Shown here one piece after another: positions 36,578 through 45,608 of a stretch of 64,000 nucleotides of DNA; positions within the stretch are counted from its first letter, which is position 1, and every line of letters starts with the position of its first letter. The notes under the pieces were generated by a model. That model searched no databases, was not told the DNA's origin, and worked only from the letters and a program-made list of their open reading frames with translations. This DNA is from Bacteroidota bacterium. GTDB lineage: Bacteria > Bacteroidota > Bacteroidia > Flavobacteriales > Flavobacteriaceae. The position numbers were made by a program, and so were the translations under genes. The stretch covers positions 124,001 through 188,000 of the forward strand of contig JAKQHT010000003.1 of the NCBI GenBank assembly GCA_029557895.1, given 5' to 3'.

Positions 36578-37229
36578 ATTTCTTCGACATGTACTCTTTG
36601 ATGATACTGGGCCTGCCAATTGTTTTGGTGATGACATCTTTTTCCAAATTCCAGCCACGTGCGGGAGAATATTGCCTTCCGTACAAGATGATCTGAATGT
36701 GTATTTTGTTCCAAAGTGCTTTTGGAAAGCAACTTTTGGCATCTTTTTCTGTTTGGACGACATTTTTTCCGTTTGATAGTCCCCAGCGGTACATGAGCCT
36801 ATGAATGTGAGTATCCACAGGGAATGCGGGAATGCCAAATGCCTGTGATAGTACTACCGCTGCGGTTTTGTGCCCAACTGCCGGTAATGCCTCAAGCTCG
36901 GTATAAGTTTGCGGTACCTTGCCATCGTGTTTTTCAATCAGGATTTTTGAAAGTCCATGAATGCCCTTGCTTTTCATGGGCGAAAGTCCAACGGGTTTTA
37001 TGATGTCCCGTATTTCCTCTACCGTTAGTTTTGCCATGTCATGGGGGTTGTCTGCCTTGGCAAATAGAATGGGTGTTATCTGGTTGACGCGAACGTCAGT
37101 ACTTTGGGCAGAGAGCAAAACGGCAATGAGCAGCGTGTAGGGATCTTTGTGGTCCAAAGGGACAGTAACTTCTGGATAAAGTCGTTCCAACGTTTCGATG
37201 ACAAATCTTGACTTTTCTTGTTTGGTCAT
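36576..37229 (-). CDS. nth: Endonuclease III-like DNA glycosylase lacking the iron-sulfur cysteines
   Basis: 217 aa, normal Nth length. Helix-hairpin-helix LEALPAVGHKTAAVVL with catalytic lysine K121 and catalytic aspartate D139 in PVDTHIHRL are intact, so a bifunctional glycosylase/AP lyase acting on oxidised pyrimidines is expected. The C-terminal [4Fe-4S] loop (C-x6-C-x2-C-x5-C in E. coli) is replaced by GRQYSPARGWNLEKDVITKT without any cysteine; the only cysteine is C167. Cluster-free Nth proteins occur in this phylum as far as I recall. A divergent peroxiredoxin gene shares the promoter region. Confidence 0.93.
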   Translation of the reverse strand: MTKQEKSRFVIETLERLYPEVTVPLDHKDPYTLLIAVLLSAQSTDVRVNQITPILFAKADNPHDMAKLTVEEIRDIIKPVGLSPMKSKGIHGLSKILIEKHDGKVPQTYTELEALPAVGHKTAAVVLSQAFGIPAFPVDTHIHRLMYRWGLSNGKNVVQTEKDAKSCFPKALWNKIHIQIILYGRQYSPARGWNLEKDVITKTIGRPSIIKEYMSKK

Positions 37230-37236
37230 TAAATGT

Positions 37237-37244
37237 TATTTTTG
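37237..37244 (+). promoter_or_regulatory. Bacteroidota -7 promoter element for the peroxiredoxin gene
   Basis: TATTTTTG (TAnnTTTG), 23 nt before the ATG at 37268. It faces the nth promoter element eight bases away. Confidence 0.58.
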
Positions 37245-37252
37245 CTACGCAT

Positions 37253-37260
37253 CAAATTTA
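37253..37260 (-). promoter_or_regulatory. Bacteroidota -7 promoter element for nth
   Basis: Minus-strand TAAATTTG (TAnnTTTG), 23 nt before the nth ATG at 37229. The face-to-face arrangement with the peroxiredoxin element implies overlapping, mutually exclusive polymerase binding. Confidence 0.55.
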
Positions 37261-37267
37261 AGATTTT

Positions 37268-37726
37268 ATGAGGACTTTAAAAGTAGGCGATAAAATGCCA
37301 ATTATTAGCCAAATCGATGAAAGCGGCAACGTGGTGAACCTTTCTGATTATCTCGGAAAAAAACTTGTGGTGTTCTTTTACCCCAAAGCCAGTACGCCAA
37401 CTTGCACCGTTGAAGCTTGCAATTTGCGTGACCATTATAAAATGCTAAAAGACAGTGGTTATGAAATTATAGGAGTCAGTGCAGACAGCCCATTGCGGCA
37501 ATCAAATTTTAAGAAAAAACACGATTTTCCATATACGCTTTTGGCTGATGAAGACAAGCGGGTAATCAACGCTTTTGGCGTTTGGGGCGAAAAAAAATTC
37601 ATGGGCAGAACCTTTGACGGTATCCACCGTACAACATTTGTTGTCAATGAAAAAGGCATTATCGAAAAGGTGATTGTCAAGGTCAATTCTAAAGATCATG
37701 CGGCACAGATAATAGGTAACTGCTGA
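37268..37726 (+). CDS. bcp: Peroxiredoxin, BCP/PrxQ type
   Basis: 152 aa. AhpC/TSA fold with the peroxidatic cysteine in the motif STPTCTVEACNLRD (residues 42-55): C46 is the peroxidatic residue and C51, five residues on, is the usual resolving cysteine of atypical two-cysteine PrxQ proteins. The segment YEIIGVSADSP and FVVNEKGIIE complete the fold. Usual motif TPGC is TPTC here. It reduces hydroperoxides using thioredoxin. Divergent from nth, so an oxidative-damage theme is suggested by position. Confidence 0.93.
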   Translation: MRTLKVGDKMPIISQIDESGNVVNLSDYLGKKLVVFFYPKASTPTCTVEACNLRDHYKMLKDSGYEIIGVSADSPLRQSNFKKKHDFPYTLLADEDKRVINAFGVWGEKKFMGRTFDGIHRTTFVVNEKGIIEKVIVKVNSKDHAAQIIGNC

Positions 37727-37738
37727 CGGCGCAATAAG

Positions 37739-38101
37739 TTACGTTCTTAAAATTTTGTCCATCTTTTTTCCTTTTGCCAATTCGTCAATCAATTTATCCA
37801 TATAACGGATTTCCCGGATTAGTCGATCTTCAATTTCTTCTATTCTGTAACCACAGATGACACCCGTGATTTTTGATGCATTCGGGTTGATTTTTGCATG
37901 ATTGAAGAAATCTTCGAAAGTGGTTTTGTTGTCAAGGTGTTTTTGTAATTTGTTCTCGTCAAATCCTGTGAGCCATTCGATGACTTGGTGCAATTCTTCC
38001 ACTGTTCTTCCTTTGCGTTCTATTTTTGTCACATAATGTGGATAAACAGAAGCAAAGGTCATTTTGGCAATCCGTTCTTTATGTTTGTCAGTTGTTTGCA
38101 T
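37739..38101 (-). CDS. DUF2200 family protein
   Basis: 120 aa. The conserved pattern is [19 protein letters not shown] at the start, VIEWLTGF around residue 42, then [15 protein letters not shown] near 80 with the conserved cysteine and [17 protein letters not shown] at the end. These match DUF2200, a small cytoplasmic family of unknown function found across many bacteria. Convergent with the peroxiredoxin gene and 23 nt downstream of the DUF488 gene in the same direction, so those two may be co-transcribed. Confidence 0.88.
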   Translation of the reverse strand: MQTTDKHKERIAKMTFASVYPHYVTKIERKGRTVEELHQVIEWLTGFDENKLQKHLDNKTTFEDFFNHAKINPNASKITGVICGYRIEEIEDRLIREIRYMDKLIDELAKGKKMDKILRT

Positions 38102-38124
38102 TATTTTAAATTAGTTTTTCAAGC

Positions 38125-38484
38125 TCATTTGGCTTTTTTTTGGATGAATGCTTTGATGACAGGAACATGACTGTGCGCAACATCTTTGGCAGCAGTGAGG
38201 AGCGTCACGGTCTGTAGAGGCCTTAATTGGTCGATGAATGTTTCTGTGTTGGGGTTTTCTTCAAGTTCTTTGTCATACTCGGCCTTGAATTTTGCAAAAG
38301 CGTTCCGGTTTTCATGAAACCATTTTCGCAGTGCGTTGCTCGGTGCGATGTCTTTTGCCCAATAGTTGATTTTTGCGGCTTCCTTGCTGATGCCACGTGG
38401 CCATAGCCTATCGACCAATATACGGTAATGGTCTGATTCGGTAGGAATATCATAAATCCTTTTTACGTTGATTGAAGTGTTCAT
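38125..38484 (-). CDS. DUF488 family protein
   Basis: 119 aa. DUF488 hallmarks: VKRIYDIPTESDHYRILVD near the start, then RLWPRGISKEAAKI and later WFHENRNAFAKFKAEY, and the C-terminal LLTAAKDVAHSHV in which the family has a conserved histidine. The family is small, cytoplasmic and of unknown function; this short form (about 115 residues, YeaO-like) is widespread. No catalytic motif can be named. Confidence 0.9.
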   Translation of the reverse strand: MNTSINVKRIYDIPTESDHYRILVDRLWPRGISKEAAKINYWAKDIAPSNALRKWFHENRNAFAKFKAEYDKELEENPNTETFIDQLRPLQTVTLLTAAKDVAHSHVPVIKAFIQKKAK

Positions 38485-38930
38485 CTATTTGTATTTTTTA
38501 CTGATGATCAAGAATATTGCACGTCTAATGTATGTTTGCCAATTTTGAAACCTTGTGCCATTTCCAATTGTTTTTCCAAAAGGTCATTAATCCACTGGAA
38601 AATGCTCAATATTTGTTCAAATCTTTGATAATTAATGTTTTGTTTGTTTCGAGATGTACAGATATAGAATGTCCTGAATTCAATGAAAATGGTAGAATAA
38701 TTCATAATATGAACCGGGTGCAACTAAAGCAAAATAGCAAAGTACAGTGGGTTAAATGTATTAAATTTTTCCTTCTGGTCAAAGTTTTCAGGTAGATGTT
38801 TTTGTCTGTTCAATAAACGATGCGACTACGGGTTCTTACTTAAAAAATCAGATGAAGCAAATAGATGAAAGATTGGCTTACTGATCGCCTCGCTATCCAT
38901 TTTTCAATCTGAATAGAACGGGACAGAAGC
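38485..38930. other. Intergenic region, possible small frame only
   Basis: 446 A+T-rich bases between DUF488 and the ClC gene. The only moderately protein-like frame is the minus-strand one listed separately. No hairpin terminator with a T tract was recognised. Confidence 0.4.
38508..38705 (-). CDS. Possible small protein, 65 aa
   Basis: Minus-strand frame from an ATG at 38705. The second half (INDLLEKQLEMAQGFKIGK, then HTLDVQYS) has amphipathic helix character and looks more protein-like than the overlapping plus-strand frame. No promoter at standard spacing and no family is recognised; it could be real, the remnant of a larger gene, or chance. Confidence 0.25.
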   Translation of the reverse strand: MNYSTIFIEFRTFYICTSRNKQNINYQRFEQILSIFQWINDLLEKQLEMAQGFKIGKHTLDVQYS

Positions 38931-40199
38931 TTATTCTTTTTCCATTTGAGAGCCTATAAAAGGAATTCTCGGCGCTAAAAAGTAGCCTGTTAAACTTGCG
39001 AATAATATTGGGATAAAATGTCCAAACCCTGTCAATGTAGCCAGTAATATGGTTGTGCTCATTGGCGTTCGGGTCACACAGGCATTTATTGCCGCCATAC
39101 AGCTAACTATTGCCAATGTCACATTAATTGTTGGGAATAGTTGATGGATAATTAGTCCCAATGTTGCTCCTACGAAAAACAGGGGAATTATAAATCCGCC
39201 CCGCCAGCCCGATGTAACGGTTATCGAAATGGCTAATATCTTGAATACTAAAATTGCAAACAATAAAGTCAATGGAAAATTGCCCAGCAGTAGATCGTTT
39301 ATCTCATGATGCCCAAAGTATCGTGTTATTGGAAAATAAAATGCGATGATCCCAAGTAGGATTCCTCCAATAAGCGTTTTTATATATATGGGAATTGGCC
39401 TTTTCTCGTACAGTGATTTGAAAAATTTTGTGCAAAAAATAAATGCCCAACCAAAAGTAGCTCCCACAACAGCAAACAGGACTGAATAGCCAAAATCGAA
39501 AATCCCTGAATATTCATAAGATGATAGATCCCATACCGGCCCAAGTCCCAAATGGATGATTAATGCAAACACCAAGTAACTAAAGCAACTTGCAACAAAT
39601 GCGGGAATTATTGCTTTGTAATACTCAACCGCATGTTTGTGATGAAGGATTTCCAATGAAAAAAGACTGCCGCCCAAAGGAGCTCCAAATAATGCCGTAA
39701 ACCCCGAAGCCATCCCTGCAATGCTTAATGAGCGTAATTCTTCTCCTTTAAGCCTTAACAATTTACCCAGCCAGGTCCCTGTTGAGCCTGTCACTTGAAC
39801 CAAAGGCGCTTCGGGTCCAAGACTTCCTCCTGATGCAACGCACAACAATGAAGAAAGGACCATTGAAGGATTGTTTTTTGGGTCGAGTTTTCCATTGTTA
39901 AAACGTATGTTGTTTACGATAAGGTGAATTTCCCCCGGATCTCCAATAAAATGAATTACCAAGCCTGCCAAAAAACCGCAAATTGCCATTAAGGGAATTA
40001 CTTTCCATCCATCAAAAAATGCAAATTGATGGGTAAGGAACTCAAGGCCAATCCAGTACAAACCAGCGATTATGCCTCCAACCAATCCGGTCAAAGCCCA
40101 TAACAAAAACGTTCTACTGAATACAAACGGGTTAAATCGGACGGGTTGGTCTAAAATATTTAAGTAAGTAACTAGTTTTCTTCTTCGTTTTAACTTCAC
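38931..40199 (-). CDS. ClC family chloride channel/transporter
   Basis: 422 aa with ten or more membrane helices. ClC signature regions: VASGGSLGPEAPLVQVTG near residue 125 (equivalent of GREGP, with the gating glutamate) and TSGWRGGFIIPLFF near 345 (GxFxP). The first signature, GSGIP, appears as GDPGE-containing sequence near residue 86, so the chloride-coordinating loop is divergent. No cytoplasmic CBS domains. There is no in-frame ATG before the first helix; a GTG at 40199 preceded by the purine-rich AAAAAGAAGAA is the likely start. Confidence 0.9.
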   Translation of the reverse strand: MKLKRRRKLVTYLNILDQPVRFNPFVFSRTFLLWALTGLVGGIIAGLYWIGLEFLTHQFAFFDGWKVIPLMAICGFLAGLVIHFIGDPGEIHLIVNNIRFNNGKLDPKNNPSMVLSSLLCVASGGSLGPEAPLVQVTGSTGTWLGKLLRLKGEELRSLSIAGMASGFTALFGAPLGGSLFSLEILHHKHAVEYYKAIIPAFVASCFSYLVFALIIHLGLGPVWDLSSYEYSGIFDFGYSVLFAVVGATFGWAFIFCTKFFKSLYEKRPIPIYIKTLIGGILLGIIAFYFPITRYFGHHEINDLLLGNFPLTLLFAILVFKILAISITVTSGWRGGFIIPLFFVGATLGLIIHQLFPTINVTLAIVSCMAAINACVTRTPMSTTILLATLTGFGHFIPILFASLTGYFLAPRIPFIGSQMEKE

Positions 40200-40319
40200 T
40201 TCTTCTTTTTAAAGGATACTGCGATTTGCATGTTGTGGCAGCTGGCATTTATGTTTGCCGTATTTGTATGCCATATGTCTTAACAGGCAGGTTTTTTTTG
40301 AATCCGTTTAAATATGAAA

Positions 40320-40327
40320 CAAAGATA
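40320..40327 (-). promoter_or_regulatory. Possible -7 promoter element for the ClC gene
   Basis: Minus-strand TATCTTTG (TAnnTTTG) about 120 nt before the GTG start; the long distance makes it a weak call. Confidence 0.35.
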
Positions 40328-40486
40328 TGCAAATCTTTCCGGGATAACCGGTATTGCATACTTTTGGCTATGCAACCCAAACTTTGCGCAAGCGTTCCAC
40401 GCCCATTTTATAAAGCTACAGTAAAATTGGCCAAACACCACAACAATCAACAACAATTGTTAATTACTTTGGTTAACATCGGTTTT

Positions 40487-40494
40487 TAGTTTTG
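40487..40494 (+). promoter_or_regulatory. Bacteroidota -7 promoter element for parE
   Basis: TAGTTTTG (TAnnTTTG), with TTTG at 40468-40471 upstream. Transcription from about 40501 supports the ATG at 40545 rather than one at 40497-40503. Confidence 0.55.
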
Positions 40495-40544
40495 TATTGA
40501 AATGTTATATTAGCGACCTGTCTAAATTTTCTACCAAATTTTTG

Positions 40545-42416
40545 ATGTCTCAAGAAACCAACTATACCGAAGATAACATACGCTCGCTCGACTGGAAAGA
40601 GCATATCCGCATGCGTCCAGGAATGTATATCGGGAAGCTCGGCGACGGTTCTTCGCCTGACGACGGTATTTACATACTCCTTAAAGAAGTCATTGACAAC
40701 TCCATAGACGAATACGTCATGGGAGCAGGTAAGACCATCGAAGTGTCCATACAAACCAACAGGGTGATAGTGCGCGATTATGGCCGTGGTATTCCTCTGG
40801 GCAAAGTAGTAGATGTAGTATCCAAAATGAATACCGGGGGCAAGTATGATTCATTGGCATTTAAAAAATCCGTAGGGTTGAACGGTGTTGGTACAAAGGC
40901 AGTTAATGCATTATCGTCATATTTCCGGGTCGAGTCAACACGCGATGGAAAGTCCGCTTCAGCCGAATTTCAACAAGGAAATTTGGTCAACCAGGATTTG
41001 CTGGACGACACATCCCGACGGAAGGGCACCAAAGTAGCGTTTGTGCCCGACGAACAGATTTTCAAAAACTACAAATTCCGTAACGAGTATGTAGAAAAGA
41101 TGCTCAAAAACTATGTATATCTCAATCCGGGATTGACCATCATGTTTAACGGCGAAAAATTTTACAGTGAAAACGGATTGAAAGATTTGTTGCAAGAAAA
41201 CATCAAAGAATCAGACACGGCATATCCCATCATCCATTTAAAAGGCAATGATATAGAGGTTGCCATAACGCACAGTAAATCACAGTATAGCGAAGAATAT
41301 CACTCGTTTGTCAACGGACAGAATACCACGCAAGGCGGTACGCATCTTGCAGCATTCAGGGAAGCATTGGTAAAAACCATCCGTGAGTTTTACAACAAAA
41401 ATTACGATGCTGCCGATGTGAGGAAATCCATCGTGGCGGCGGTGTCCATCAAGGTCATGGAGCCTGTTTTTGAGAGCCAGACCAAGACCAAACTCGGATC
41501 TACCGATATGGGTGGCAATTTGCCGACAGTACGTACATACGTCAATGATTTTTTAAAAACCCACCTTGACAATTACCTGCATAAAAACCCAGAAGCTGCC
41601 GATCAAATTCAACGGAAAATATTGCAAGCCGAGCGTGAACGCAAAGACCTTGCAGGAATCAGGAAACTGGCAAAAGACCGTGCTAAAAAAGCAAGTTTGC
41701 ACAATAAAAAACTGCGTGATTGCCGTGTTCATTTAGGCGATTTGAAAAACGACCGCCGTCTGGAAACCACCTTGTTTATTACCGAAGGCGATTCGGCATC
41801 GGGAAGCATCACAAAGTCCCGCGATGTCAATACACAAGCGGTGTTCAGTCTGCGTGGCAAACCGCTTAATTCCTACGGAATGAGCAAAAAAATTGTGTAC
41901 GAGAACGAGGAGTTCAACCTCCTGCAAGCAGCATTGAACATCGAAGAATCAATGGAAGACTTGCGGTACAACAACATCGTGATTGCAACCGATGCCGATG
42001 TGGACGGAATGCACATTCGTTTGCTGCTCATTACGTTTTTCCTGCAATTTTTTCCGGAAATCATCAAAGAAGGACATCTTTACATTTTGCAAACACCATT
42101 GTTCAGGGTACGCAACAAAAAAGAAACCATCTATTGCTATTCCGAGGAAGAACGGCGCAATGCCATAGAAAAGTTAAAACCAAAGCCGGAGATCACCCGA
42201 TTTAAGGGACTTGGCGAAATCTCACCCGATGAATTCGTGAATTTTATTGGCGAAGATATGCGCCTCGACCCGGTGATGCTCGATAAAGAAATGCGAATAG
42301 AGAATTTGTTGGAGTTCTATATGGGGAAAAACACACCCGACCGACAGGACTTTATCATTAACAATCTGAAAGTAGAATTAGACATTATAGAAGAACAAAT
42401 CCATGAGAACCAATAA
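40545..42416 (+). CDS. parE: DNA topoisomerase IV subunit B
   Basis: 623 aa from the ATG at 40545 (MSQETNY). GHKL ATPase region: [34 protein letters not shown]. Toprim region: [25 protein letters not shown] and [12 protein letters not shown] with the metal-binding acidic residues. C-terminal [11 protein letters not shown] is typical. Length close to 630 and linkage to a ParC-type A subunit favour ParE over GyrB. The enzyme separates daughter chromosomes. The next gene starts 14 nt before this one ends. Confidence 0.96.
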   Translation: MSQETNYTEDNIRSLDWKEHIRMRPGMYIGKLGDGSSPDDGIYILLKEVIDNSIDEYVMGAGKTIEVSIQTNRVIVRDYGRGIPLGKVVDVVSKMNTGGKYDSLAFKKSVGLNGVGTKAVNALSSYFRVESTRDGKSASAEFQQGNLVNQDLLDDTSRRKGTKVAFVPDEQIFKNYKFRNEYVEKMLKNYVYLNPGLTIMFNGEKFYSENGLKDLLQENIKESDTAYPIIHLKGNDIEVAITHSKSQYSEEYHSFVNGQNTTQGGTHLAAFREALVKTIREFYNKNYDAADVRKSIVAAVSIKVMEPVFESQTKTKLGSTDMGGNLPTVRTYVNDFLKTHLDNYLHKNPEAADQIQRKILQAERERKDLAGIRKLAKDRAKKASLHNKKLRDCRVHLGDLKNDRRLETTLFITEGDSASGSITKSRDVNTQAVFSLRGKPLNSYGMSKKIVYENEEFNLLQAALNIEESMEDLRYNNIVIATDADVDGMHIRLLLITFFLQFFPEIIKEGHLYILQTPLFRVRNKKETIYCYSEEERRNAIEKLKPKPEITRFKGLGEISPDEFVNFIGEDMRLDPVMLDKEMRIENLLEFYMGKNTPDRQDFIINNLKVELDIIEEQIHENQ

Positions 42417-42891
42417 CTCTAAGGTCAAAAACATCATTATATCAACTTATTTTGTATTGATAGTGTTGGCCATCTTTTCGGCCTTCGTTTTCAGCTCATT
42501 TCGGTATCTGACCCCCGATCCCATCCTGACCTTTGTCTTGGTCATTTTGTTCTTCGTGCTGATATTCATCCTGGTACATCGGGTGTCAAAATACTTTGAA
42601 TATGACAGTGACGGGGCAAAAGTAATCATCATCAACAGAGGGCTATTGCTATCAGATCATTTTAATTACAGGGAGCATATAGTCGAATTTGAAAAACAAG
42701 ACCTTATAGCGTACAAGTTTAATAACTATCTAATAAACAAAACTTTATCTATCTATTTAAAAGATAAAAGAACGGGCAAGCGCAAGGAGACCTTCAACAT
42801 TACCCTTGTTCCCAGAAAAAAACGAAAATACATCAGGCAGTCTTTAAGCAAGATGGTCAAACAAAACCAGCAGAATACCGATAGCAAATGA
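42403..42891 (+). CDS. Small membrane protein between parE and parC
   Basis: 162 aa with two membrane helices (about residues 11-32 and 42-60) followed by a basic cytoplasmic domain of about 100 residues rich in lysine ([15 protein letters not shown], then [18 protein letters not shown]). It overlaps the end of parE by 14 nt and the start of parC by 4 nt, so it is translated with both topoisomerase subunits. I do not recognise the family. A membrane protein wedged between the two subunits of topoisomerase IV is suggestive of a link to division, but that is inference from position. Confidence 0.82.
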   Translation: MRTNNSKVKNIIISTYFVLIVLAIFSAFVFSSFRYLTPDPILTFVLVILFFVLIFILVHRVSKYFEYDSDGAKVIIINRGLLLSDHFNYREHIVEFEKQDLIAYKFNNYLINKTLSIYLKDKRTGKRKETFNITLVPRKKRKYIRQSLSKMVKQNQQNTDSK

Positions 42892-45608
42892 GTTTGGAAA
42901 ACGAAACACCGATCAACGATGACCACCAGCCACAAGAATCTTCCGGCGGCGAGACCATCACAAGGGTTTCCGGGATGTTCAAAGATTGGTTTTTGGACTA
43001 TGCGTCCTATGTGATATTGGAGCGTGCCGTTCCCGCAATTGAGGATGGCTTTAAGCCAGTACAGCGACGTATCATGCAGTCTATGAAAGATTTAGATGAC
43101 GGCCGTTACAACAAGGTAGCAAATATTGTGGGGCATACCATGCAGTACCACCCACATGGAGATGCCAGTATTGCCGATGCCATGGTGCAGATAGGCCAAA
43201 AAGATTTATTGATCGATACACAAGGTAACTGGGGAAATATCCTTACCGGGGATGGCGCTGCGGCTTCACGATACATCGAAGCCCGACTTTCAAAGTTTGC
43301 CCTCGATGTGGTGTACAATCCGAAAATCACCGAATGGCAGGCTTCTTATGACGGTCGACGCAAAGAACCTGTAAATCTTCCGGTCATGTTCCCGTTGCTA
43401 CTGGCACAAGGCGGCGAAGGTATAGCCGTAGGCTTATCCACCAAGATATTGCCGCACAACTTTGTTGAACTAATTGAAGCATCGATCAAATATTTAAAAG
43501 GAAAGAAATTTACCCTTTTTCCCGATTTTCCTACAGCAGGGATTATTGATGTAACCGATTATAAAGACGGCATGCGCGGCGGAAAAATTCGTGTGCGCGC
43601 CAAAATATCGCAGTTGGACAAAAGCACCTTGGTTATTACAGAAATACCGTTTGGGACCAACACAACGTCACTTATCGATTCAATTTTAAAAGCGAACGAA
43701 AAAGGGAAAATCAAGATCAGAAAAATAGATGACAACACTGCATCCGAAGTTGAAATTTTAGTGCATTTGCCCTCGGGAATATCTCCAGACAAAACCATTG
43801 ATGCTTTGTACGCATTTACGGCTTGCGAAAATTCAATTTCGCCGTTGGGTTGCATCATCGAAGACAACAAACCACTCTTTATAGGAGTTACCGAAATGCT
43901 TCAGCGCTCAACCGACAGAACAGTCGAATTGTTGAAAAGCGACCTCGAAATCAAGCTCGACGAACTCGAAGGACAATGGCATTTTGCATCCTTGGAACGC
44001 ATTTTTATTGAAAACCGCATTTACCGCGATATTGAAGAAGAAGAAACTTGGGAAGGCGTTATAAAAGCCATTGACAAAGGTTTGCAGCCGCACATCAAGC
44101 ATTTAAAACGTGCCGTAACAGAAGATGATATTGTGCGCCTTACGGAAATTCGCATCAAGCGAATTTCAAAATTTGACATAGATAAAGCACAGCAAAAAAT
44201 AGATGCGCTCGAAGACCAGATTGCACAGGTAAAACATGACCTGGAACACCTTACTGACTATGCAATTACTTATTTTACAAGGTTAAAGGACGAGTACGGC
44301 AAAGGTAGAGAGCGCAAGACGGAAATCCGTTTGTTTGATGATGTCGATGCCACAAAAGTAGTGATGCGCAACACCAAATTGTATGTCAATAGGGCAGAAG
44401 GCTTTGTGGGGACATCGCTCAAAAAAGACGAATATGTTTGCGATTGCAGCGATATAGACGATGTGATTGTTTTTACGCGTGAAGGAAAAATGATGGTCAC
44501 AAAAGTAGATGCAAAAACCTTTGTGGGCAAAGACATTATCAATGTAGAAGTATTTGATAAAAAAGACCAACGCACCATTTACAATATGATTTATCGCGAC
44601 GGTACCAAAGGAGCGTCATACATCAAGCGTTTTGCCGTTACGGGCATAACGCGCGACAGAGAGTACGATTTGACCAATGGAAGTAAAGGATCGGAAGTAC
44701 TGTATTTTTCTGCCAATCCCAATGGCGAAGCCGAAGTAGTAACAGTATTGTTGCGCCAAGTAGGAAGTATCAAAAAGTTAAAATGGGATATGGATTTTGC
44801 CGATATAATGATAAAGGGCCGAAATTCAAAAGGAAATCTCGTTACCAAATATTCGGTCAAAAAAATAGAGCTGAAAGAAAAAGGCATATCAACCTTAAAA
44901 CCACGCAAAATTTGGTTCGACGATGCCGTTCAACGTTTGAATGCTGATGGCAGGGGCGAATTGATAGGCGAGTTTAGAGGCGAAGACAGATTGCTGGTCA
45001 TCACACAATCTGGAACAGTAAAAACCATTTTACCAGAATTGACCACACATTTTGATGACGATATGATAGTGCTTGAAAAATGGCTGCCCAAAAAACCAAT
45101 TTCTGCAATATATTATGACGGCGAAAAAGAACGTTACTTTGTAAAACGCTTTTTGATCGAAAACGAAAACAAGGAAGAAGTATTTATCTCCGAGCATGAA
45201 AAATCGCATTTAGAAGTTGTTTCAACTGATTGGAAACCAATGGCAGAAGTGGTATTTGCGAAAGAACGAGGCAAAGATCCAAAAGACCCCATACAAGTTA
45301 ATTTGGAAGAATTTATAGCCATAAAAGGTATCAAGGCACTCGGAAATCAATTGACGACAGAAAAACTAAAGCAGGTAAACTTGTTGGAGCCAATACCATA
45401 TGAAGCACCCGAAGAAATCCATGCAGAAGAACTGGAAGTTGTTGATGAAGAAACGGTTGAAACTGAAAACGACGGAAGTTATACAGAAGTAGCCCCAAAA
45501 AAACCTCTTAATACCGATGTTAAAATGGAAATAACCAATTTAACAAACCCAGCCGAAAACGATTTTGATACCGACCTGGATGAAAACGGGCAGATTAAAT
45601 TGTTTTAA
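42888..45608 (+). CDS. parC: DNA topoisomerase IV subunit A
   Basis: 906 aa. Winged-helix breakage domain with DGFKPVQRRIM, GHTMQYHPHGDASIADAMV and catalytic tyrosine Y129 in SRYIEARL. The coiled-coil arm and DNA gate follow (RLTEIRIKRISKFDID). The C-terminal beta-pinwheel lacks the GyrA box QRRGGKG; the matching place reads GRNSKGN. The last 60 residues are acidic and disordered, ending IKLF. The 3' end overlaps the phosphopantetheinyl transferase gene tail to tail by 14 nt. Confidence 0.95.
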   Translation: MSLENETPINDDHQPQESSGGETITRVSGMFKDWFLDYASYVILERAVPAIEDGFKPVQRRIMQSMKDLDDGRYNKVANIVGHTMQYHPHGDASIADAMVQIGQKDLLIDTQGNWGNILTGDGAAASRYIEARLSKFALDVVYNPKITEWQASYDGRRKEPVNLPVMFPLLLAQGGEGIAVGLSTKILPHNFVELIEASIKYLKGKKFTLFPDFPTAGIIDVTDYKDGMRGGKIRVRAKISQLDKSTLVITEIPFGTNTTSLIDSILKANEKGKIKIRKIDDNTASEVEILVHLPSGISPDKTIDALYAFTACENSISPLGCIIEDNKPLFIGVTEMLQRSTDRTVELLKSDLEIKLDELEGQWHFASLERIFIENRIYRDIEEEETWEGVIKAIDKGLQPHIKHLKRAVTEDDIVRLTEIRIKRISKFDIDKAQQKIDALEDQIAQVKHDLEHLTDYAITYFTRLKDEYGKGRERKTEIRLFDDVDATKVVMRNTKLYVNRAEGFVGTSLKKDEYVCDCSDIDDVIVFTREGKMMVTKVDAKTFVGKDIINVEVFDKKDQRTIYNMIYRDGTKGASYIKRFAVTGITRDREYDLTNGSKGSEVLYFSANPNGEAEVVTVLLRQVGSIKKLKWDMDFADIMIKGRNSKGNLVTKYSVKKIELKEKGISTLKPRKIWFDDAVQRLNADGRGELIGEFRGEDRLLVITQSGTVKTILPELTTHFDDDMIVLEKWLPKKPISAIYYDGEKERYFVKRFLIENENKEEVFISEHEKSHLEVVSTDWKPMAEVVFAKERGKDPKDPIQVNLEEFIAIKGIKALGNQLTTEKLKQVNLLEPIPYEAPEEIHAEELEVVDEETVETENDGSYTEVAPKKPLNTDVKMEITNLTNPAENDFDTDLDENGQIKLF

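Larger units (their letters stand above)
40200..40544. other. Divergent intergenic region between the ClC gene and parE
   Basis: 345 bases. Candidate -7 elements lie at 40320-40327 (minus) and 40487-40494 (plus). An 87-codon frame here (40226-40489) has no protein-like features and is not called. Confidence 0.45.

Noticed and set aside
38125-38484. Homology of DUF488 to tyrosine phosphatases
   Set aside because: No CX5R active-site motif is present.
38532-38795. Plus-strand frame of 87 codons between DUF488 and the ClC gene
   Set aside because: Composition rich in Phe, Cys and Asn with no motif; the opposite strand looks more protein-like.
40226-40489. Plus-strand frame of 87 codons before parE
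   Set aside because: Lies over the promoter region of two divergent genes; no protein-like pattern and it does not reach a sensible start context.
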